Translations under genes and position numbers: made by a program
In this document: positions 1 through 9,970 of the stretch, in pieces
Numbering within the stretch: position 1 is the stretch's first letter
How the letters are laid out: each line of letters opens with the position of its first letter
Notes under the pieces: model-generated
What the model saw: only the letters and a program-made list of their open reading frames with translations
Told to the model about the DNA's origin: nothing
The model's database searches: none
NCBI GenBank assembly: GCA_002794775.1
Contig: NBAY01000095.1
Location: forward strand, 1-64,000
Source of the DNA: Porodaedalea pini
Taxonomy: Eukaryota > Basidiomycota > Agaricomycetes > Hymenochaetales > Hymenochaetaceae
Length of the DNA stretch: 64,000 nucleotides
Reading direction: 5' to 3'

Positions 1-551
1 ATTGGGATGGGTGTCTTTCTTGTCCTGATCTGATGCTTTTCAACGAAGGATCAGTTGATACACGAGCCAGTGCAGCCACTGTCCAGTAGTGCATCTACCT
101 TGAACTGGTTACTGGTGTCAGTTGTTTGGAGGAGAATCGGTACCATGAGCTGTTGCCCCCGAGACCCTCTTACAAACCATTTCGGACCCCTCAGGTCCCT
201 AACAGCTGCCACGGCATCTGATTCTTCTAGCGCAATGATTTGACACACCATCTCTTCATTCGCTTCAGCATGCCTCTGCTGTTTCATCCACACTCGGAGA
301 GTCGTCAAAGCACTTTTGAGTTTATCCTCTTTGAGACGCCGTACAACCCATGGTGCCATAAAGGGGACAGGGCGATCTCTCCAGGACTTCCTCTCAGCTT
401 GTTTCGACGAGTTTTCATTTTTCACGGATTTCGGTTCAGTTCCGGCCAAGGAAGAAGTAGAATTAAAAGATTCAGAATAGGGTTTTACATGATTTTCAGA
501 CACAGGAGTAGAGCAAAATGATGAGACAGAAATGTTGTTATAAGTAGGCAT
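1..551 (-). pseudogene. Retropepsin region of left-edge Gypsy element (partial)
   Basis: Minus-strand aspartic protease region of a Ty3/Gypsy polyprotein that runs off the left edge. The active-site stretch LLDSGCTGSCI is at about nt 54-90, nearly identical to the LVDSGCTGSCID of the family-A elements at 6.4 kb and 11.75 kb. A TGA at nt 51-53 interrupts the frame just after it; the residues beyond still match the FVERYGLET-like region of the relatives. The upstream 110 residues are Ser/Thr-rich linker. It follows gag on the same strand (837-1814), as expected for gag-pro-pol order. Assignment to Gypsy is secure; the rest of pol lies outside the window. Confidence 0.8.
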
Positions 552-836
552 ATCTATACTACTAACTACTGGTACAGGAACAGAAGGAATATTTTTGCGA
601 GTGACATTGCTTTTTACATTTTTTTTTGTGTTTTTTATCTAAATTATCTACAGAGTCCGTAGAATTATCAAAAATGGCTGTTTGGAAAACCAAAACTGAA
701 CCTATCCCAGTCAGCGCCATGTTCACTGCTGGGGCTCCGCAAAATCCAACTCCTGCTCAAAGAGCACCTCCTCTTTCTCCTCCACGAAGTCTGACTCCTT
801 GAGCATCGTGGTCTCATCTGCCCAGACTTTTCTCTC

Positions 837-1814
837 TCATGGCTCCATCCCCATCAACACAGCCCTTATCACCTGCTTCTTCTGCAGGCAATCCCTCTGT
901 AGATGCCTGGGTTTCTTGCAGTAGTAGCAGACTCCTGCCTTCCTCAGCTCTTCGAGCGACACATCCATCGGCTTCCCCATGCCTCCGTATGTGATTCCAG
1001 TGGCGTCACGCCTTTCAGGGATTCTAGGTGCGAATGTCTGGGTGGGTTTTGGTGGGGGAGCCTGAGGTCTGGATGGGGCAGCGCACATTTGTTCAATGGC
1101 CTTCATCTGACATCTGGCGTTGTCGAATCAAATGGCTTTTTCTTGCCAACCTTTGTACGTGGTCGGGACTGTGTCACTCATTTCGATCCGGTATATGATC
1201 TCTCTATCCAAGGCTTTTGTCAGTTTGTGGATGAGGGTGTCGTCATTTTTGGCATCATCATTGTATCCTGCTGCATGGCAATATATATCGAACTGCTGGA
1301 AGAATTGGTCAGCTGTGATGTCTCGGGTGTGTTTCCAGCTGTCCAATTTTTGCATTGCATTCATTCATTCATTTGGATCTCCAAATGCTTTCTCCAGTTG
1401 TTCATCGAACTTCTGACGGCTGACAAGTGAGAATATCAGGTAGCCACCCATTTTAATACTCTCCAAGAAGTTCTGTGCCCAGAGTGTGGCCGAGCCTTCT
1501 GTCATGAATGATAACATGAAAAGGAAGTAGTCCTTGTCATTCACAAAGTCCCCTGCATTAGCTTTGATGTAGAGGGTGACAGCACGTTCGAACTTCTTAT
1601 AGTCTCGCCTGTTGAACACCTTGGGTTTGGCGATGTGTCTTCCTCCATTACTGTTTGTTGTTTGTGGAGGAGGGACAGGTGCTGCTGCTGCTGCTGGTGT
1701 GGGGGTTGCTAACAATCCTAGGCTATGTAGCGTGTTGATGATCTCCTGCATCATGTCATTTGAGATTGTCGGTGCTCCTGCAGCTTGTGCAACAGGAGTT
1801 TGAGGTTCTGACAT
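837..1814 (-). pseudogene. gag (capsid + zinc knuckle) of left-edge Gypsy element
   Basis: Minus-strand gag in one frame broken by stops near 1365 and 1128. From the start Met at 1814 it has a Gln/Ala/Pro-rich N terminus, a retrotransposon-gag capsid domain (ALTLYIKAN-like region, then SATLWAQNFLES, matching STWAQNYVQEF of families A1/A2), and a CCHC zinc knuckle CYYCKKPRHLQRDC at about 935-975. The motif RDATGITYGGMGKPMDVS just before the knuckle corresponds to RDATGITFGGAGQPMDVS in A2, so this is a divergent relative of family A. The stop after DPNE sits where A2 has DPNR. The 552-836 stretch between gag and protease is linker with no recognisable domain. Confidence 0.8.
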
Positions 1815-3100
1815 AATGGGTGATGGTGCTGGCGATATGTGGGGTGGTTGGTGGGCTCCTAGTTCATCGTCTAGGCATGTAAGGTCTTTGTCGGTCAGCG
1901 GTGGTAGTTGTGCGAGGACAGCATCGGCAGTATCTTCAGGTGGTGTATTCCAACACTGTGCTGCTGATCCAGACGGTCGGGCATATGGGTGTGGAGCCAG
2001 CTCAAATCAGAAACAACACTGCTAGCCGACAGGTGGTGCGGATGCCTGCAGATCTGATTGAGTGCTGTAACAAAACTCCTGATGTGGTGGTCAACTTTTG
2101 CTTGCTGATCAAACTCGGATCTTCTTCTGTGAAGACTCCAACAGGTGCCAAGGGACCTCTCCGAAGATCACCCCCAAGGCCTGGTAGCTACTCTCGAGTG
2201 GGTCGGACTCAACGTTACCCCCTCTCAAACGAGCGCTGGTTGATCGAATAGAAAGAAGACGGTGGGTTATAAAACGAGTGAGTTTAGTAGTGAAAGTAAA
2301 GGATTAACGACGTATCAGCCTGATCGATGCACGTGAGATCGATCTGAGAACAGGTGTGGGTTGAAGCAATCGTAGTCGGGGTCGAAGTCCAAGTCGTCGG
2401 ACACGTCGGATAAGAATGTTGGTTTATAGTTCGGGGTTGCGGACAGGTAGTGGATGGTTTTGAGGTTGTTGGACAAGATGAGGGTTGAGAGTGATGATGA
2501 TAGATAGTCGGAAGAGTTCGATGGTGAGAGTGTTTTGTGGGGCACAGGTAAAGGTGTAGATGGTAGCACGGTAGAGAGATTGTTGTTGGTAGGAGATGCG
2601 AATATTCAGAGCCAGCTTGGCGTTGATGACTGAGAATGTGCAAGGCGGTAAGGGTAAGTTTTGACCTTGTGTCAGCGACGGACTATGGGTATGCAAAAGG
2701 TAACTGGGTCACACGGAACTCAGTCTGAGGAAGAGGAGAGAGGGAGAGAGCAGTGAGCCAGGGGAGCTGACACAGCACAGAGGTAGGGGGCAGCTTCTGG
2801 ACCTAGCCAGGTAGAATTGACCATGTCGAAACTAAGGGATAAGTACAGGAGGACTACCTACCTATATACCCTACAGAGGCTGCGCACGGACCAGGGAATT
2901 AGCTACTACATAAAGATAGATGAAAGAACATTGTGGAACTTCGTAGAACAATAGCGTCATAGTATCAGTCAGCGAATAATGAAAGTGTGGGAAAGGGGCG
3001 TAATAGATATGAGTAAGCCAAAATAATTGTGATTAGTTAATGAGTGGATAAGATATGATAAGATAAGATAAGGGAAAATGATAAGAGAATAAAATAATTA
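1815..3100. other. Unassigned stretch between two Gypsy elements
   Basis: About 1.3 kb holding no gene I can support. By position it should contain the leader and 5' LTR of the left-edge element (minus) and the missing 3' end of A1, but I could not find a TG...CA repeat pair. A minus-strand TATAA-like motif near 2267 and a short Ser/Asp-rich open frame at 2315-2569 are visible but have no recognisable domain. From about 2900 the sequence is AT-rich with runs such as gataagataagataagg. Confidence 0.4.
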
Positions 3101-4558
3101 AAAAGCATCCATGACATCTGGTTTGGTGTCGATGAAGCATGGATGGAGGCGTTGACGAGGGATTTCGAGTTTTCGAGGGGTGCTGGGGTGCTTTTGATAG
3201 AATTCAGCGATCGCCTCCTTTGCATTCTCGCCAAAGTCCATCTTGGGCTGCCAAGTCGGTTTGTTGTAGCCAACCCACTTGACGAGGTACTGTAGCTTCC
3301 CTCAGTGCAGACATGAGTCTAGAACTTCCTCTATCTTGTACTCCTCCTCATTGTTGACAATGTCAGGTGGCGGTGGGGGTGGTTGTTTCTGGGTCTCAAA
3401 GGATGGTTCAACAGCGGGTTTCAACAGGGCCTCATTGAAGACGGGGTGGACCTTTTTCCATCGCTTTGGGAGCTGGAGCTTGTAAGCACTTGCTCCCACC
3501 TTGTCAACAATGTCGAAGGGACCGTACCATTTGTCGGCAAGTTTCTTTGTTGGTGAGTCCGTGCTGATATTATGCCCATTGAGGAAGACTTTGCCACCAG
3601 CCTTGTATTCGACCGATGTTCCTGCTGTCTGGTCATGGTAGCGTTTCATGTCTTCTGCTGCCTTAACCAGATTGTCCTTTGCGATGCGATGAGTCTCCTT
3701 AATGTGCTTTGCGAATTCTTCCGCCGACATGTTGGCAGAGGAAGTTTGCGTCATATCAAAGCTCATTGGGTGACGTCCTGTATTCGTGAAGAAGGGGGAC
3801 ATCTTCATCGCCGAGTGTTCACAGTTGTTGTACATGAACTCTGCGAGTGGTAGCCAGTCCTTCCAGTCCAATTGCCGATGGTTAACGAAGAGTCAAAGGT
3901 ACTGTTTGAGCTCCTGGTTAACACGTTCCATTTGACCATCCGTTTGTGGGTGATACACCATTGATGGGTTGCCTTCGATGTGTAGGAGTTTGTACAGCTC
4001 CTTCATCATTGATGTGTTGAACTGCATGCCTCAGTCATGGATGATCTTCTTCGGCAAGCCATGGAGGCGGAAGATGTGGTCACAGTATAGCTGAGCCATG
4101 CCTTCTGCTGACAACTTCATCATCATCGGAATCGCATGCATCTGCTTCGAGAACATATCCACGAAGATGCAGATTGCATTGTGTCCCTTGGAGTCTGGGA
4201 GCTCTCCGATGAGGTCGACCGTGACAATTTCCCAGGGGCCTTCAGGGACTGTGTTTGGATGGAGCAGCCTCGACCTCAACATCCTCAAGGCCTTTGTCTG
4301 TTGACAATGGTCGCATCCTCAGACGTATGCTCGGACATCGGAGAACATAGATGCCCACCAGAAATCATGACAGATGAGTTCCACTGTCTTCAATGCTCCC
4401 AGATGTCCAGCCAGTACCGAGTTGTGACACTCCCGCAATATGGCCTCCTTCATCGTTGATGGCATGTACACTTTCCCCTTCATCTGCCACAACCCATTGA
4501 CTTCCATCATACCCATCGATCTCTCTGACTCGTCCTGTGCCCTCTGCGCATCACCCAC
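3101..4558 (-). pseudogene. A1 integrase with C-terminal chromodomain
   Basis: Minus-strand continuation of pol. An H2C2 zinc domain (HNSVLAGH ... CDHC) is followed by the DDE core starting VTVDLIGELPDS, then IIHD, and QMERVNQEL carrying the catalytic Glu. The C terminus ends in a chromodomain with YLVKWVGYNKPTWQP at about 3235-3285. Chromodomains target integration to modified histone tails in chromoviruses. Frame-breaking stops occur at 4319 (before GCDHC), 4031 (IHD*G), near 3890 and at 3302 (LH*GK). Three of these are TGA where A2 keeps CGA. The protein is not functional as read. Confidence 0.85.
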
Positions 4559-6660
4559 TCATTCCAACACCTCATCACACGATGTCCACACCATCCCACA
4601 GTTCAGCCACTTTTCCTTGATGAACACGACACCGTTGTTGTTATCCTTGCCCTGGTCGTATCCAGCCTTGCGCGACAGTAGGTCAGCCTTGCCCATTGTC
4701 TTCCCTGACTTGTGTTCAAGGTGGAAGTTGAATTCTTTGAGTTCGGTCCACCAGTGAGCTTGACGATAGCTCAGCTTCTGCGCCGACTTGAAGTAGGTGA
4801 GGTTAGCATGGTCGGACCAGATTTCAATCTTGTGGTGGGCGCCGAGGAGGTATTTTCGCCACTCCTTGAGTGCTGAAACTATTGCGAGCATCTCTTTGTC
4901 ATAGATCTCATAGTTTCGTTCCGCTGGTTCGAGCGCCTCTGACCTGTAGGCAACCACCCTCCACTTGCCTTCCTGCTTCTGCAACAACATGCCTCCAAGC
5001 ACAAAGTTTGATGAGTCTGCTTCGACACAGAAAGGGCCCTTGTCATTGGCAATGGCCAGGACTGGAGGTGAGCAGAGACGTCGTCTCAGCTCCTCGAACG
5101 CTTCCTGCTGTTTGGTCTCCCATACCCAGTCCTTTTTTCCCGTTAGTGATGTCAGCAGTCGGACCACCTTGCTGTAGTCCTTGATGAAATGTCACAACCA
5201 GTTACCCATACCGAGGAACTGTTGTAGCTCCTTAAGGTTTCGTGGGACAGGCCAGTTTGCAATCACCTCTGTCTTTGCTGGGTCAGCCTTGATCTCGCCG
5301 TTGCCGATGATGTGCCCAAGGTATTTGACGACCTTGGCATCAAACTTGCATTTCTCCGGCTTCAGGTACAGGCCGTTCTCTCAAAGGATCTGCAGTACGT
5401 GCCTCGACGTCTCTATATGTTCCTTGATCATTTCCGAGAGGATTAGGATGTCGTCGAGGTAGACAATGATCAGGTTCGGATAGATCAGGTCCTTGAAGAT
5501 GTGATTGACGAAGGCCTGGAATGTCGCCAGCGCATTGCAAAGACCAAAGAATATGACCGTTGGTTTGAAGAGACCCATGTTTGTGTGGAACACTGCCTTC
5601 CACTTGTCGCCTTCACAGATCCAGATGTTGTAATACCCCCATCGAAGGTCAAGCTTAGTGATGTACTTTGCTTTCTTGACCTTGTCGATGAGTTCATCGA
5701 TGAGGGGGAGGGGGTATTTGTTCTTTATCGTACCTTTGTTGAGCTTATGGTAGTCTTGGATCGGGCATAGTGATTTGTCAGCCTTCTTAATGAAGAAGAA
5801 AGGCGATGCCATCGGTGAGATCGACCGTCGGATGTGACCAGACTTCAAATTCTTGTTGAGGAAGTCCTTCAGTGACTGTTGCTCTGTTGGCATGAGCGGG
5901 TAGATCTTGCAGTCACTGGGTTTGAAGTCAGGCTTTAAGTCAATGACGTGGTCCCAAGGTCGATGCTCCAGCAGCCTCTTAAAACCCTTCTTGCTGAAGA
6001 CGTTGGTGTAGTCATTGAGGTATGCAGGCCAGGACACCTTGTCCATTCGCACCTCATTCACCCTCCTCATCTCTTCCCCCACCTCTTTCTTAATCACGCA
6101 TTCGTCCAGGCACCGGGTGAATTCAAGCGTACCCGTCTTCCAATCGACCTCAGGATTGTGACATCGAAGCCAGTCATAGCCTAGGAAGATGTTTGACGAT
6201 GCCAGCAAGGTTACTGCAAGGATGATTTGTTCCCTATGGTGACCAATCATGAGTTTGACATTGATGTATTCTTCGATCAACCCAGCCTCATTGTTCGTGC
6301 CGTTGGCATTGAGCACTGCAAGCAGTCAGATGTAACACTTTGTCTCTAACCCATACCGTTCGACGAACCTCACATCAATGCATGATCCTGTACATCCTGA
6401 ATCCACAAGGGCATGCGCATCCACCTCTCTCACTTCACCTGCTACACTGTGTCCAACGTTCAGGAGGAGGTCCAGCTGGCGTCTGCCAGTTCCCCTCATG
6501 AACAGTTGCTCGTACTCATCCTTTTTGTTCACACAGGTGGGGGCTTTGTAATCGGAAAAGTCATTGACGTTGTTTGCATCTAGATATTGTACAGACGGTT
6601 GACTATATTTTACTGAGTCTGGATTTGAAGTCCCTTTTTCTTCTCGGTCAGTCTCCCCGA
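4559..6660 (-). pseudogene. A1 protease, reverse transcriptase and RNase H
   Basis: Pol of A1. The protease motif HALVDSGCTGSCID is near 6390-6430, then the RT fingers and palm with YLDD intact (VYLDDILIL near 5450), then RNase H including the DSSNFVLGGMLLQKQ and SDHANLTYFKSAQKLS regions. Stops: TGA at 6326 (after CYI), 5381 (after LQIL), near 5195, and TGA after DEVLE at 4559. The first two correspond to CGA codons in A2. The frame is -1 relative to gag, see the slippery site at 6682-6688. The YLDD active site survives here although it is lost in A2. Confidence 0.85.
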
Positions 6661-6663
6661 TGG

Positions 6664-8018
6664 CTACGTCTGACCACTCGCAAAACCCTGTGAGTCGACG
6701 ACCTCTTCGTCATTGCCTTCCTCCTCCACATAGTCCTCCACAGTCGACCTCCGAGTGTCTACGACTTCCTCAAAGGCCGATTCCTTCATAGCTCTGAGCT
6801 CGTCAGCGAGAAGGCGACGCTCGCCTGGGGCCATCAACTCCAGCATGCGCTGGATGATCAGTTTTCCTCATGGGCACTTGTCCTTGAAGTGGCCCAGCTC
6901 GCCACAGATCCAGAAGGCACGTCGTCGCTGTGCTTCGTTCATCGAGATGTCCATCGGTTGACCAGCACCTCTGAAAGTGATGCCCGTTGCATCACGTTTG
7001 TCGACGTGGGGGCCGTGAAGGGACGGCAAACAGGTGGTGCCTGCTGTTGGATTGGGCATTGCAGGGGTAATGCACGGCCTCGCTGGATGGCTCGGATCTG
7101 CTGTTCACCTCGATCAATCTCAACGGCCTTCTTCTTCCAGTTCTCGTACATCGTCAGGACTGGCGTCGACCTCAACACTCCACGCACTACTTCAATATTC
7201 ATTGCGCACTTCAGGCAATCGCAGATGATGCCATCGTCAGTGAGTTCCACTGCCTTGATGACCATGTCGAGCTTCTGGAAGAATTCATCAGCAGATATGT
7301 CCTTTTGAACCTTCTCGCGGAACTCCTTCAGTGCCTTCTCCTTACAGTTCAGATCATTGAAGGAGGTGTCCAGTCGTTCCTGGAACTTGGACCACCTGTC
7401 CATGAAATTCATGACGCCATTTGTCGTGAACTCCTGGACATAGTTTTGTGTCCACGTTGACACGTTGCCACCTTTGAGGTAGGATAGGGTGATGTAAATC
7501 TTGCTCGATGACATTGGGTACCTTGTAGGGTTTGCCAAGACAAAGAGGAGGACTTCACATTTGAAGTCAAGGTAATCATCGCCGCCAGCAAATTCGCGTG
7601 GCCAGGCAACGTTGATAGAGGGAGCTGGAGCATTGACTGTGGCGACTGGGGCTGGGGCATTGTTGGCCTGATGGGTGAAGGCACCTGCAACAATTGCTGC
7701 AATCTGCTCCAGCTGTTGTGTGCTGAAGCCTGCTGTCAACATTGTTAGTTCAGGCATGGGCGTCGAAGGTTCCAGGGGGGTTGGCGGCAATGGGTCTCTA
7801 TGGATCTTGCGATACAGCCCTGGAGTTGGTGGCAGAAGGACGGTAGATGTCGATGGTGCAGGTGACGATGGAGCAGCTGGGGGCCACCTAGCTCTTCTCC
7901 CTTGTTCGTCTGATGAGTACCAGCCGTGCCAGATCTCACTCCACCAGATATCATGTACAATGCCGCTGTTGTTGGTTGCGACGTAGCCTGGTCGGTCTGG
8001 ATCCCAACGTGCTGACAC
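6664..8018 (-). pseudogene. A1 gag (capsid, zinc knuckle)
   Basis: Minus-strand gag. An N-terminal WW-rich segment (DIWWSEIWHGWYSSD) is followed by a Pro/Thr-rich linker, capsid domain (STWTQNYVQEF ... KFQERLDTSFNDLN) and a CCHC knuckle CGELGHFKDKC near 6870-6905, then an acidic tail. The frame breaks near 6939 and with a TGA just after the knuckle (about 6868). The capsid aligns along its length with A2. Coding similarity to the A2 leader (DLTDEQQRALP) continues upstream of 8018, so the true start may be near 8218, where ATG follows a context shared with A2 position 9938. Confidence 0.8.
6682..6688 (-). promoter_or_regulatory. GGGTTTT slippery heptamer at gag/pol junction of A1
   Basis: On the minus strand the heptamer reads G GGT TTT in the gag frame, near the gag end, followed by a conserved GGTCAG...CTGACC stem. 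The gag frame then hits TAG, while the -1 frame is open into the protease. The same heptamer, spacing and stem occur in A2 at 11464-11506, so this is probably a -1 frameshift signal and not decay. Confidence 0.6.
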
Positions 8019-8441
8019 AGGGAGGGCCCGTTGTTGTTCATCGGTGAGATCTATTTTGATGATGGCGGGGGAACAGGGATCGGTTGTGCATTTGATCTGG
8101 GGTTACGCCAACGTTGAATGGGTTCATCAGTGAGGTTGATGATGAGATGGAAAGACACGGCAGAGATAACAATCAACAATGATGTTGAGGACTGTACATG
8201 CAGCATCACCCATGTCCAGGTTAAGTGGCTCCTCCACCAAAGGGAGATGCGGAGAGCCAGGGTCGGAAAAGGTCGGTGAGCGGTTTTATGTAATACACGA
8301 ACATCCGAAAACGTCTGGGCAGGGTTGAGGGTTGTCGTTTAGGGGGTTCACATGTCAAGTCCATCGAAGAAAAGCACTCCTCTAGACTGAGTGAAGGCGA
8401 GTCAACAGCGACAATGTACGCTGGGGATGAGCCTGGGTGGG

Positions 8442-8452
8442 GTTCTGCTTTT
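8442..8452 (-). promoter_or_regulatory. Self-priming primer-binding site of A1
   Basis: Minus strand reads AAAAGCAGAAC one base after the end of the LTR. It is the exact 11-nt complement of GTTCTGCTTTT found in every full family-A LTR 33 nt after the TATA box. This is the Tf1-type self-priming arrangement; no tRNA-like TGG start is present. Confidence 0.75.
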
Positions 8453-8453
8453 A

Positions 8454-8483
8454 TGTTAGGCGGGAGTCTGGGAGACAACTCAG
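8454..8483 (-). repeat. LTR A remnant, 5' LTR of A1 cut by B1
   Basis: Thirty bases starting TGTTAGGCGGGAGTC match the internal-side end of LTR A in minus orientation (compare 13154 onward) and stop at TCAG (8480-8483), where LTR B begins with TGTAGGGG. The missing remainder of LTR A resumes at 29302 with TCGG just after the other LTR B, consistent with a 4-bp target duplication carrying one transition. Confidence 0.75.
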
Positions 8484-9307
8484 TGTAGGGGTGCAGACTC
8501 TTCAAATCCGAAGGGCGATTCGGGCTATGGCTCGTGATCGACCCAAGGGGGACTGTGGTGACTCGGTATACCGAGAGGGACAACCTAAGTAGAGCGAGGT
8601 TTGAGATATGAAGACTCGGCGATACGGATACCTGCAGGATTCCGGTTGGACCAAGACTCGGGTGGGTAGAATCAGCACTTATGGCAGTGGCCGAGGGCAT
8701 TCAGTGATTGGGTGGCGGAGTTCTGAGAGTCGGTGACAGAGTCGATGTATACTGTTTTCAGAATGAGAGTTGGGCGAGTAGTGCGTAGTAATGCATGTAG
8801 TAGATTGCAGTCTAGGGGTGGAGAGGGGACTGTTTGTCTCTGTACTGTTCTCGTCTCTCCATCTCTTGTCTATCTCTACAAACTACTGTGAATTTATACT
8901 AAACTGAAGCAGAGAAAGCAGTGCAAGACTTGGCCAAGTCTGTGTGAATGGATGTGAAAGTGAGTCGGCAATCAGTCTGCGCACATCACACAGCTGATCG
9001 TTGTGGAGTGATGTTGAAGTCCCCAACCTGCTCTTTCATCTCCCACCACTGCACACCCATATCCCACGTCCTTGTCCTACTCGCCTAATTCCTTCCACCT
9101 GTTCCCACAAGAGTCGGTCGTCCATGTGCTGATCGAGTTCGTGCGATATCCCTCCGTCCGATCGTGTCCATACCAAGAATTATAATGAAGAGTTGGCCGC
9201 CGATTATGAATGAATAAATGGTAAAGTTTGGCGGCCAGTAAGGGGATTCAAAGGAGTAGTGTAAGTGAGGGGAGAAAGAGTCGGCCGGTGTGTAGGTGAT
9301 GGTTAAT
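8484..9307 (-). repeat. LTR B, left (3') copy
   Basis: Matches 28471-29294 without net length change; the final seven bases (CGCTACA) are missing because A2's LTR starts at 9309. Differences from the right copy are mostly C/T or G/A, and many fall at CpG. It begins TGTAGGGG, the inverse of the CTACA end of the right copy. Confidence 0.8.
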
Positions 9308-9458
9308 TTGTCAGAACTTGAACTTTTACCTTTTCTTTATTTCCCCTTTTCCTTTTCCTTTTCTTTTAATCACTTCCCACACTCCCTTCATATAACCTTC
9401 ATTCGTTCCATTCCCACTCGTTATGTAATGTTAGGTAATATAGTCTCACGGTCGTCGC

Positions 9459-9502
9459 TATATAAGGTCTCAGGAATCGCATGAACTCCTTGTTCTGCTT
9501 TT
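9459..9502 (+). promoter_or_regulatory. LTR A promoter and RNA 5'-end primer sequence
   Basis: TATATAA at 9459-9465, then GTTCTGCTTTT at 9492-9502, starting 33 nt after the first T of the box, the usual distance to a transcription start. These 11 nt are the exact complement of the site just after the LTR (9699-9709). TATA box and 11-mer are conserved in the solo copies at 13.15, 29.3 and 50.7 kb. Confidence 0.75.
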
Positions 9503-9526
9503 CCTCTTACCTCTGCGACGACCTAG

Positions 9527-9592
9527 GTGAGACTCGTCCCCCTTGTATTAGTCTAGTCTTGTATTAATCCTCTCACCTCCGTGATGACCTAG
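9527..9592 (+). other. Intron-like 66-bp segment inside LTR A
   Basis: The segment starts GTGAG, contains TATTAATCC near its 3' half and ends CCTAG. It is present in four other family-A LTR copies but missing exactly in the 3' LTR of A2 (15534-15857). It could be an intron lost through a spliced RNA, or a deletion between the flanking 24-bp direct repeats; the sequence alone does not separate these. Confidence 0.45.
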
Positions 9593-9698
9593 TCTGAGTA
9601 CAGCGTGTCCCGAGTCCCGCTCGAGTATAGCACGTCTCAAACAACGGTCAGCCGAGGCCTGCCCAATCCGAGTCGTCTCCTGGACTCCCGCCTAACAT

Positions 9699-9709
9699 AA
9701 AAGCAGAAC
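9699..9709 (+). promoter_or_regulatory. Self-priming primer-binding site of A2
   Basis: AAAAGCAGAAC starts two bases after the LTR end and is the reverse complement of the predicted first 11 nt of the transcript (9492-9502). The same site is kept in A1 at 8442-8452. Confidence 0.75.
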
Positions 9710-9970
9710 CCCACCCAGGCTCATCCCCAGCATACGTCGTCGCTGTCGACTTGCCTTCACTTGGTCTAGAGGAGCGCTCCCCTCGACGGACTTGACGTGT
9801 AGAACCCCTAAACGACAAACCCTCAACCCTGCCCAGACATTTTCGGACGTTCGTGTATTATGTAAACCTACACCCGACCTTTCCCGACCCTGGCTCTCCA
9901 CCTCTCCCTCTGGTGGAGGAACCATCTGACCTGGACATGGGTAACACACCGTGTACAGTCCTCGACATCA

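Larger units (their letters stand above)
3101..8483 (-). mobile_element. A1: family-A Ty3/Gypsy chromovirus, 3' end lost
   Basis: Minus-strand element: LTR remnant (8454-8483), primer site, gag, protease, RT, RNase H, integrase and chromodomain in that order. Homology to A2 ends at about 3101, so the polypurine tract and 3' LTR are missing. The rest of its 5' LTR is inferred to be 29302-29696, displaced by the B1 insertion. Pol is broken by stops, most of them TGA where A2 has CGA. The integrase-plus-chromodomain arrangement and self-priming signal are those of the Tf1/sushi branch of chromoviruses. Confidence 0.85.
9309..9697 (+). repeat. LTR A, 5' LTR of A2 (389 bp)
   Basis: TGTCAGAACTTG at the start and CGCCTAACA at the end. 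It contains a pyrimidine-rich U3, a TATATAAGG box at 9459-9467, the predicted RNA start at 9492, and two 24-bp direct repeats ending ACCTAG (ending at 9526 and 9592). The 66-bp unit between them is absent from the 3' LTR. Confidence 0.9.

Noticed and set aside
2284..2643. A His/Thr/Pro-rich minus ORF
   Set aside because: Low-complexity composition and an overlapping, equally open frame; no domain, start context or conserved neighbour supports it.
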